From Tachypleus tridentatus (lineage: Eukaryota > Arthropoda > Merostomata > Xiphosura > Limulidae): a stretch of 64,000 bases of DNA. Positions 26,301 to 38,300 of the stretch are shown piece after piece. The position numbers were made by a program, and so were the translations under genes. Within the stretch, counting starts at the first letter, position 1. Every line of letters starts with the position of its first letter. The notes under the pieces were generated by a model. It was given only the letters and a program-made list of their open reading frames with translations, had not been told where the DNA came from and did no database searches. The stretch lies in the NCBI RefSeq assembly GCF_004210375.1, contig NC_134833.1, forward strand, positions 141,786,127 through 141,850,126, written 5' to 3'.

Positions 26301-29300
26301 TTACTGAAAACAAACTTGAAATGTGTTTAAGAGTTTACAGATTCCACAAATTAAGCTTGAGATGGAGAAAAGTATTTTTAATCTTTACATGAAAATAACT
26401 TTCCACATAGGCTATTCAAAACAAATACTTGATATATTGATGGACAAATCATTTAGTTTATTCAATATACTTCATTAAAATAAGATTATTTTTATATGTG
26501 AAAGCCTGCCAAATTTTGTGAAGATATACATACTGTATCAAAACTATAAAGACTAAACAAGTACAAGGAAGCAGGGGCATAGACCCTGGGGGGGATGAAG
26601 GGTATAGACCCCCCTTCATTTTAGGTGTGGGGGGGTATGGTGCATACAATCATCCCCCCCTACAGTTTGGTCTGTTGAATTGTTTTATTGCATCACAGGC
26701 CTACAACTTATGTGTTTGTTCTTGTGATTCTCGTGTTCTTACCAGTCGAATTACATAATTAGGCCTAGATGTACACTTTTTCAGTAGTCGAAATGTACAT
26801 CTTTAATATGGGCGTGTTTCTAAGCTTTTCGATCAAAGCGATAGTTTGTAAGTATCAGTCAGTAGGCCTAAGTATACATGCAAGTATCATGGCAACAAGA
26901 TTATTCTGTGACTGCATGTTTACAGCTTTCAAATTCACGTAATCAGAGATTACCAATTTGCAAATTGAACAGTCCACATAAGTAGTTGCAAAAATCTCCC
27001 CCTATCGGGTGTAAAAAGTCTATGCCCCTGCAAGCAGGTCATGTGGTTGGTCAAATTGACCGAGTCTGTATTGAGAGAGTTAAATTAATACAAAGTATTC
27101 CAGGTCCATTAGAAATGAAAGAGATGATTTGAGTAGTTCTATCTATGGCTAAAGTTTCTAACTTCTTTAACCGAACGTAAAATACTGTAAAAAATCCAAA
27201 ACTAATGTATTTAAACTAGCTTTCAAAATATAAAATTATTCCAATTTAAAACCTATTACCTATACAAGTGGTGGCTGTAATGACACTTAAATTGACAAAA
27301 CTATACACTATTACACCCATGAGCTTGTAAACATGGGAGTATGAAGCATATGGAACATGCATGAAATCCGTCAGACTCAACAATTTGCACACAGTAAAAA
27401 TCACTAACCACTCTGTCTGGATTATGAATTTTAAAGTTATCTCATCTGGGTCATCCAATCAAAGAGTTTATGTTATAAATAAATTCTCAACTTCAAATAA
27501 TAAACAACTTCACTACAGCCTAGTCTGTTACAAATGCTTTTATAATGTTGTTATATTATCCTATCCTTTGTTTGTTTTTTGATTTATTGCATCCTTTTAT
27601 TCTGCATTTTAATTACTTTTTATAAAGTGTTTAAACTTCAAGTATTTGTACCTAATAATCTACCCCATTTAATATAACTTGCTGAAGATGGAACATGTGT
27701 ATTCTGAAACATTCAATAATTAAATGTTTGTTACTGTTTACACACGTCAAACGTGTTGTTCATCATTAATGAAAGAGAGGATTTCTAAACATATTAATTT
27801 TACTCAAATAAAATGAATACTCCAGATCCAGATGAAGGGAAAGAGGTAACTTCAGTGGTGCAATTCATGGGCTGGACAAGAAGAAATTTCACTGAAAAAA
27901 ATCTCATTTCTAGTAGAATACTGTTTGATTTTGAATCTTAATAGCATGCTTGAACATAAAAATCTGAAATATTTTTCCAATAAGATGTGAACTGAAACTT
28001 GAAATGATTTGAAAACATAACTTTGCCTTCCTGGCAGATTCACATCATCTTCAATTTTGTAAGAATATAATATGATGTAAAATGACTAATAGCATTAATC
28101 TCACATGTCGTGTTACTAACATACTAAACCACTAGCTTTTTAGTTGTCTGTAATTTTTATAATAATCTGAAAATTAGTGTTAAACTATCTGTATGGAAAT
28201 TTAATTCATCTTCATTTAAAAACTTTTCATTCCAGATCACTTTGTTTTTCACTCTTAAAATCCTGTTCCTGCACATGTTAGCTAGTGTTACTTCATACAC
28301 TGAGTATTTGAAGAAAATTATCACAAATATAGGTATGTAACATGATGAAAATTCATGAAAAATTTAAGAGTTTAGCAACAAAAATGTTTATATTTTCTAT
28401 AACAACCCAAACTACTAAAACATACACCATCTACATTAAAACTTTTCTCAAACAAATCCTAAAAGATCAATATCTATTCTTCAGCATTTAAACGTAGTCA
28501 TGTAAAACCTAACAATGCTAGCCGTAGTCCTGTAAAACCTAACAATGCTAGCCGCAGTCCTGTAAAACCTAACAATGCTAGCTGTAGTCCTGTAAAACCT
28601 AACAATGCTAGCCGTAGTCCTGTAAAACCTAACAATGCTAGCCGTAGTCCTGTAAAACCTAACAATGCTAACTTTGCTAGCTAAACTTCGTCTTACTTAA
28701 GCTTTACTTCCACTTGACGAGGTTTTCCTGTTTCTTCACAAACGGCTCCTCCACTGTAGAGTTGTGACACATGTCTGTGACACAGAAAAAAAAAACGATT
28801 CCTCATAACTATTACAACTTCTACTGTAAGAGCTGCTAAAAATTTTCAATAAAAATTACAATTAATAATAATTTGCTTTAATCATGAGTAACAGGCAAAC
28901 AACAAGAGGTTGGACCTGTTTTCTTACTTTATTTTAAAATCCATAAATATCTGTTCTAAATCAAACAAAGGAAGCCAAAACATTAAATACTGTATATTAA
29001 AACATACAAAACGTATTGAAACAAGAACGTCAAAGCTACAAAAACTGAGTTACTTAAAATTAAAAAAACCTTCTTCTTAACTTTGGCTCAGACCAACAAA
29101 CTTAGTGATTTGCAATAAAGGTGTTTTAAGTAACTCGGTTTCTGGAGTTTTGACTCTTTGGTTTTAATAGTTTTTGGGGCATTAAAACTTTCTACAAAAT
29201 TATATTCATTATACTTGGGTATTTGTTTGTTTCCTTTTTATTAACTATAATTATTTGTACCAGCAATACCAAGCATGAGGCACATGTGAACCTGATTCGA

Positions 29301-32300
29301 TTATACTCATCATGACCTCTGCCAACCTACCTTCAAATATAATTATGAACCAAAAAAGTGCATTGTCCATTTTACATAGATACTAGTATCCTCCTTTGGT
29401 AGAAGAAAAAATTATTGGGACCTCAAACAGAAGAGTTCTTGAAAAAATTAGAGTGATAAGGTTCATCATATTTTCTAGATGCTTGTCTAGAAAAATTTAC
29501 TTATTTACTTAGATGAAAACTCATTCAAATAGTGAAATTTTGATTCACTCCAAACATGTATGTGGCATTTTACAAGTACAATAAGCTTTAATTTTGCTAA
29601 CGAATACTATGAAATAATCATTGTTGACATTCAGGCACTTTAAAGGTGGTTTTCAATGAGTTATTTTTATGACAATTTTCTTCCATCACAATTCCTACTA
29701 TTAAGTATTACATACTTAATGATATTATGTATATACACACATTTAAAAGGCTTTTCTTTTTACTTAACGTGAATGCTCAGGATATTTGTTACAAAGTTAT
29801 TTAAAAGTACCTAAGAACTTTTCCCCGTTTTGGACGCTTCTGAGGGTTTGCCCTGATCCATGCTAAGTGATTCTTAGAGTTCCACTGACCTAGAAGGATG
29901 GTAGTTCGACTGCCAGATTTTTCCTGTGGATTGTAAATAAGATATTGAGAAAAAAAAAAGAAGAAAGCACAAACATTCATACTAAGCTAATGAAACCCAT
30001 CAAGGTTTGACAAAAAAGGTCAATGCACAGTCCTCACACTCTAAGCAGGATGAAATTCTGTAATTATTTAATCTATGCTTATAATGCATCATTGAACTAT
30101 TACCTAAAATATATGATATTGTAAAACATTATTCACACAGTTTGGTCTGCTTAAATACCATCCAGTAAAGATTCAGTTGGACCAGTCAAGTTGTTCTTGG
30201 TTTATTGATACTTTATAGAACATACACAATCAAGGCAGTTTAGTTTGTCCATTTGCTTATTGTATTGTACACTGATCACACTATAATTTTAATATTACAT
30301 TAAATACATACTATAGCATAAACAACACTATAGATTTTAACACCTATAATTATTATGCTTCCAATTAAATCCTGGAACTTGTAAACTGTTGTTAAATGGA
30401 ATATTCTTTAACAAATACACTTCTCTTATGTAAAACATCTGTTAAAGCAATATTTTTTGATGTGTGCATGCATCAAAACAGGAATTTTTTTTATTAATTA
30501 TACACTGCAGTTAAAACTCATACTTCCAGTATCTACAAAACCATTGCACTGATCTAGAACACATGAACATTTTTGCACATACCTTAAAACTTGAGATAAC
30601 AAGTTCACTTGTGTTGCTTATGTGATTTTTAAGTCCAACAATAATCTACTTTTTTGTCAGTTTTGTCCTAAAAGCATCACTTAATTGAATGAAATTTGCT
30701 GATGTTTCTATGACCAATAATGCAAAATATAAAATTCACTGATTTTCCCCATTTTTTGTCTCTAGAAAGATATTCCTTGATGTGGAATTAGTAGCATACA
30801 AATCTGAAAAACAAGTTGTCAAAGTAGATGTTTCACCATGTAAGGCATCTACAGTAATATTGTATAGAGGGCTCATCTTGTCAAGTACTAAGTTGGTTAT
30901 CCTGAATTTTGGAAGTACTCAAACATACAAATCACCAATGACATTGATATAACTTGTTAAATACATTTTTTGAACTTTATTTGCATATTATTAATGGTGG
31001 AATCAAGAGAAGTGGAAGTCCTTTCTGTGACTAACTTTCACATTGCAATCAGAACACCAGGAATGGATTCCACTCTGGACAGTGTTGTCCCAATTTAACC
31101 CTTATGTGTTACAAAGTTTTTATTTGACTTCTCACAACAACTAGACTATATATGAAGACTTCATAAAGTTGGATCATTTTTTATATGTAAATAAACACAG
31201 AATATCCAATCATATGTTTACATAAGTTTTGAAATAAAGTGGACTTACTTCATGATACTGTTCCACCTTTTTGCCATAACAAAATTCATATTTCCACCAG
31301 CCGCTACCCTGAAGACCAAGATATTAACAGTTTGGTTTATCATAATTGGTATTCCTACCATCTTAAATAACTGTTAAAATCAGAATAAAAACCCCAAGAT
31401 AAGCTAGAAATAAAGATTAACATAATGTTAGTAGCCAGAATTAAATATTTAAAATATTAAGCAGCTTGCCATTCAAGTATAGATATGAGAGGAAAATCTT
31501 CCAACTGCTTCCCCAAACTATTCATAACACTTTTACCTTGTCTAAAGGAATGGGGAAAAAAAAGTTGGTATTACTGTAATAACATATTTACTACAACTAC
31601 CAGAAATTGCAACAGTTGCTATTAACTTAATAATATTTTGATTTAAAGGATAAAACTATTATAACAATATATTTACTACTGTTACTAGAATGGAGAAAGT
31701 TGCTAAAACCACACAATTATTGCTATCAAATAATTTGATAAGCCTGTTTACCCCATATAAACAATAATCTCCATTCAGGAAATCTTGGATCAGCTTTGAA
31801 TCATGCGGAGGAATGTCAGTAGTCTCTGGTTTAGTGATGGGGGAAGACAAATCAGGGGCACCACCTTCCCATGTTGGTTGCTGTAACATGTTCACAAAAG
31901 TTATTATTTTATGTGATGCTTAACAGCTACAAAATATTTAATCATTATTTGTACCAATTCGAAAGATGTTATGAAGATGTTTTAGAACACACACTCAAGC
32001 CATTTTATTTTCTAGATGTATATTTGTTATTACGAAATGCAATTAAAAAAGGCCTCACAACTTTCCAAAAAGAGTGGTAAATTTCAAGGAAGAATTACAA
32101 GAAATATGTTACATTCAGAGATAATCAACAATTATTAGTTTTAACCATCTTTTGGGACAATGGGGGACCTACTGGTTTATTTCAACTGTCCTGTCCTCTA
32201 AACTAAATAAAGATTATTAACAAATAAATCTTAAAGCTAGCTGTTACCATTCATATACCTATCAAACCTTCTCTTAGACTCATTAAAATTTACTATTTCT

Positions 32301-35300
32301 ACAACACCCAAAGATAACCCATTCCATTGGCCAACCACTATTTCTAAAATAGGGTTTCTTACTTAAAGATGGATTCTACCTTGCCTAAATCAATGTGTTC
32401 TTTAGTTCTATAATTTTTGCCATTAAGTATGAAAAATAATTATGCATCAGCACTATCAGTTCCATTTATAATCTTAAACTCCTCAGTCAGGTCCTTTCTA
32501 GTTCCTGTTTTTTTCAAGATAAAACAATTTGAAAGATTTCAATATCTCCTCATATGACAACCCCTCCATCCCAGGCAACTTTCTAGTAGCCCCTCTCTGA
32601 ACTGCTTTCCAACAATTCAATGTCTTTCCTAAAATAATGAGCCTAAGACTAAACACAGTATTCCAAATGTGACTTAATCAGTTACATGTACAGTGAAAGT
32701 ATAAATTCTTTTCAGTGAAGTGTTCCAAACTAGATGTAAAAACCGAGTGTTAATAAGGATATCCTACATATCTTAATTTGCTTACAAGGACTTTCCATAG
32801 TTCTGCAAATTAGTTCTATATTTGAAAAAAGTGGAAAACAAATCATATAAAAAATCACAGGATGACAAACATGCCAATGGAAGAAGAAAAAGTAAAATAC
32901 ATTTGTTGATTTAAGTTTAATTGGTCAATTCAAATACCTAATTGTTATACTACTATAAATTAACTTGCTGTAATTTTGTAATAAACATTTTATTTGTGAC
33001 GAGAGAAATAGATTTTCTTTCTGGGAGAATTATTAAAAATATGCATGAATTTAAAACTAATATTCCAGATGCTTTTAAGTTTTACAATATAGTAATAGGT
33101 GGGACCAGTGATACACTTGCACTTGTGTTCTCATAATCAACATTCTTAAATGTTAGAAATATTTAGGCTGTATAATAATCCAGTATACACTGACACTACT
33201 ATAGTTTAGGAAATATATTTTCATAAATAAATAAATTTAATTCAGAATTAATAAATTTGTTTTTCTTTCTAAAATACAAAAATTATATATTTATAACCTC
33301 TGGTGGCTTCAATATGTACTGTCGAGCTTCATGTTCCAGGGCTTGAAGACGCCGAGGCTTTCTAGGAGACCCATCAAAGGCATGACAAAGAATATCTGTT
33401 TCAGCTCTGTATTTTACTCTGTAAATAAAAAAAAAATGTTTTTGACTTTGCCATTTAAATATTTTTCATCTCAAAAGTAAACCAGCCATCATACTCATCT
33501 ATAATCAAAATGATAAACATATTGGTATACAACTGTATTTGACTTGCATGTAGTATGGATGAAATCAAAGACTGACTACCCATTTATATCATACTTACCA
33601 CAGTCAGAATGATATTAAGCCTATCAATATAGGAAGGTCAAAGTTCACATTGTGACCTTCTTTTCAAAGTTTCATGAAAATTTAATTAAATAACATTTAT
33701 CAATACATGTTGATAAATCTGGCAACAATACATAACTTACAATTCAAATGTTTATAATATACAAGTTTTAACTTCTTAATTTCAACAAAAGGAAATTTTA
33801 AATTGAAGATTCTAAATCTTCAATTCTCCATGTCACATAATGTATCATGAGCTTTCCCATTACATATATATTTCTTTTCATTCCCTTTAGGTTTCAATAT
33901 ATGTTGTTAATATCATACTGTTTGTCAGTTTCTCTAATTTTAATTACATTGAAGCTAGTGAAGCCAGAATGGTTCTTTCTGGATGGTACAAATACCATCA
34001 AGGTTGTGTCAATTAACAGGAAGGATATTACACAGATCCCAGGCCACAAAGTATATCATGCATACCCACACAGCTGATAATTAGAAAACTAATATTTTTA
34101 ACTCGGACATCAATAACATGTAAACAGATCTGTCAGATGCATAAATACTTGATCTTCTTGATGTTCTGAATAGTAATTAAATTATTCTTCCTTCCTTTAT
34201 TTTCATGAAATTTTTGTTTTTTTTTACATCATGTTTGTTGAATAAAAAGTCACAAATGGTTTTTACATAAGAACAATTTGTGCTGCCATCTAGCAGCCAG
34301 AAATGAAACTTATAAAATTAAACTCACTGCTGCATGGTATTTTTTTTTTTTTATTTCTCTGCAAAAAAATGTGGTAAAAGAATAGCATGATATTACTGTT
34401 ATACAAGCTGTGCAACAATCGATAATGACAATTACGTGCTCAAATAAGGCTATAAGTCAACTTTAATGGTTATTTATAAGCATCATAGAGTAATAGACTG
34501 AATGTGGTAGCCATTGGCACATCACTGCATATAAAGTATTAACTTGCTTAGTGATAGCTTATTCTCAACTACTCTTAAAATGCTTTTCCAACATGCTAAT
34601 GACATTGCAAAATCTTCACTTATTTCTTGGCTAGCATAGGAGAACAAAAACAAAAACAGAGGTGGAAACTTTGTCTCTTCAGCTAGTTACTATTTCTCCA
34701 ATTTAGCAACACACTTAAATGATAGTTGGAGTTTCACAAGCTGTGAAATACTTAATAATGGCAATTAGGTGTTCAAATAAGGCTATAACTCAGCTTTATA
34801 AGATATTTGCAAATACCATAGAGTAATGGATTCAATGTGAAAGCCATTCTGTTCTCAACCCATACCTACCTACCAAGCACCACTGGGTTTAGTGATGAAA
34901 GCAGATAAAGTTAAAAGCTGAATATCTTGGGTTACATAATAATTGTCTGATACAATCTGCAGTCATTTTAGAAGGAAATGTATTTTTGCTTTTATTTCAT
35001 ATTTTTCATCTTGTCATTTTACTTTCTAAATACCTAAAATATTTTATTAATAGTAAGTAAAAGACTACATATGCCAAAATCAAATAAACTCTGATGATTT
35101 TACCATAGTTAAAGTAGAGAAAATAATAGAAAAATAATATATAGTTTTACCAAATTAAAAAAAAATTCATTTAGGAAGCTTGAGGTTATACAAATGAAAT
35201 ACCAAACTGCATGATGAAAAGAAGTGCTTTTATTCATATTGTGAAAACTCAATTTTCAACTTAAACTGATTCAATAAATCTTCATACATGTACAGAAAAA

Positions 35301-38300
35301 CCTTTACTAAAAACAAAATAGAATGATTAACTACTGGTATTTGACTTAAATATAGTAAAGATGATGAAAAGAGATTTACAGCTACCACATCATACCTACC
35401 TGTAGTCAGGATGAGAACAAAGACTAGGTGACAAGACGACAACTTCATACTGACATGTGGATGTCTCCTTCAGGGATAAGATCTCGTGTTTTCCATCTTC
35501 ATTACAAATGTAACGAATCCTAGACATCCGATGCTCACCATTTAAGTCACAAATAGTTCCCCCTGTCATATTGACCTCCACAAAAGGTAGTTTAAGATTT
35601 TCATGCTTGATTTCTAGAATTTTCTTAACACAAAATGATGACAGTGTTACACAAATCCATGACAATTCCACTGATACTTTTATTATTTTCACAAATACAT
35701 TCACTCAAAATGTGACTATTAGTTTTATATTTTATGCAGAAGTTTTTATTAACTTGGATATGAAACACTGTTAACATGTTCTTAAATCAGAAATGTCTTT
35801 CCAGTAAACACTTTCTTAAATCAGAATGTATTTTCAGCAATACTTACCACCTTCAAGTTACTATTTAATTAAAATAATTCACTCTAACTCTTTGGAGGAA
35901 GAGCCTCTGTCCCTCATTCTAGAGACTAGAAACCAGGTGTGGTAAGCACTACCTAGCTCTACTAGGATAATATGTGGAAGTAATGTGTACTTTGGAATCC
36001 CAAGGAACAATGCTCTGAAACCAGAGCAATAGATGAACAAAGTTCCTAAATTTTCTTTTTATTTAAAAGCAAACCAACCCTAATTTATTCAATCCAATGA
36101 CAGTCCCTGAATGGTGGTTCAGTACAGTACAGTAATACCACCAGTTCAGCCTCTAGGTTGTCTTATGGAACACCTCATTTCTACATAGCATGTTACAACC
36201 TGTATAAAGTTTGTTGAATTAGTGGTTGCTGGTTTGATGAAAGCACACCAGGGGTTCAGTAAAAATGAGGTGAGGGAATATGAAAGACAGCAACGAAATA
36301 CTTACTGCTCTGTACAATCTAGGACAAACAGTTAAGGTTGCTACAAGGGTAGGCAAAAACTATTGTATGAAGATAGTGCTAGATCATGCAAATAAGGTGA
36401 AATAAAAGTGTTGGGGTAGGTCTGTATACCAGTCTGCACAATGTCATCTAGCAAGCAATTCAAACAGGCTAATAAAGACATAGAAATGTGACAAATATGA
36501 TTAGATGTAATTCACAGAAGATTCCTCACATTCTAAGAGAGCCCAGACATTGTCTAGCATCTCTAAAGACATTACAGCCAGCAGAAAAAAACCTTGAAGA
36601 CTATCTGACCTAACAATCAAAATCTGATCAAACATAAAAGTGAGAAATAGTGATCAGATGAATTGATAAGAAATTATCCTCTTCACTATCTTGGCAAGAA
36701 TAAAATGAGAGTTGATAAGGCTGCTTTAAACAGCTAAATTGTGGAAGATGCAAAAACCCTGTGAAAAGCCAGATCAAAAGGAGTTATGGTTGGCACTTCT
36801 GATTGAGATGGGTTCAGTCTCCTCTCAATACTCCATTACTGATGTGCATGTTATTTATATTAATAAACAAGTCTATGAAATAAGCAAAAATGGAGACAGA
36901 TGCATGACAACCTTATCAATTAAACCCCAAATTCAGTGTGTAAACTGTATAACCTCTATGCCTGAAGCTTGAGAATTTGGATAACCATGTGTACTATTTC
37001 GATAATAGTTCTCTCCAGAGATGATCTAAGAAGTGGAAGAGGTGGATATTCTGAAAGGTACCATAAAAACCAAGTTGTAGAAGTCAATCTGGTGCAATCA
37101 ACAGCACCCAACAATGGGTTAAAACAAATCATAATTAATGCCCTGTGTAACATGTGAATTGGAGGGAAGGTCCAGAGTTGTAATCCTGTCCTGATTGAAT
37201 GTATTCATTGCCAAAACCTGAAGGTGAGGTACAGGAGACCAAATTGCCAGTAATTGGTTGATCCAATGAGAGACCAACCCCCAGTCAGAGATGCAAAATG
37301 AGAGCCAATCTAATAAAATCTTGAGATATAGCATTTATTCTGTTAAGAGAATCCAAATCAAGTGTGTCCTCAATGACAAACACAAGACACAACTGCTAAA
37401 CTGTCAGAGTGAAGCCTTACTATTTTCCCCTCAATAAGTTCACAACTTGTGGCATTGCTTTTAGAAGAGCAAGAATGACTAAAACACCATGTAGGAAAGT
37501 ATCTTCATCTGCCTATAGACTCTGAAATTCCTGACAGTTGGTATATGCACCCCATCCCTGAAACAAGACATTCATGAAGAGATAAAGCTCTGAAGGAGGT
37601 GGTAATAGAGGAACCCCTATCTTAATAGTGTCTCATTGTAACAACCCCATGGGAATGAAAAATGATCCCAATTAAGGAAACTGAGGAATCCAGTGAATCA
37701 ATGTTTATGATCCCTAGGTCACATAAAGACTATTAAAAGGATCTCTTGTGCTCTCTCCACACAGACATGAAAGATTTGAGTGATGCCCACAATTGAAGAG
37801 AAACAACCATCTGTGCAATGAAGAGGTGAGTAACAGTTGGGCTTCCTATTCCATAGCATTGCAACAGTTTGGAAGTCAGCTGAGTCCAACTGAAAGATGA
37901 ATTGATAAAAAATACCCAGACTGATGATATACTGAACTGGTGAAACAACAGTTATCAGTCCTGAGAATAAAGCCTGCCTTAGTTGTTTCTGAAAGTAGAA
38001 TCTGACAATTGATGAGATGCTTCCAGTAGTAACCAGCCATTTATGGAATAGCATGTGCATAGTGCAATAGAATGGAAGTGATTAGAAAAATTATTATGAC
38101 ACAGCAGAACCCCTGTGAAGTCAACACAAGTTTGAAGGTAAAAACACAGAACTGCAGCATCTGAACGTCATGTTTGTAAAACATTGTTGATAATAGTGTG
38201 GCATTGTACAGAAAGAAGCTGATTGCAATGAACTTAGATGCCTAAAATCCCAATAAAATGTATTAACTCAAACTGAGGATTAAGTAACGTATGAAAATTG

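Noticed and set aside
33847..34077. 76-codon + strand open frame (hydrophobic start, DGTNTIKVV)
   Set aside because: No recognised domain, no supporting neighbour, antisense in an intron; a chance frame is likely.
37719..38060. 113-codon - strand frame as an independent host gene
   Set aside because: Its text fits a broken retroelement segment and adjoining frames continue the same pattern.
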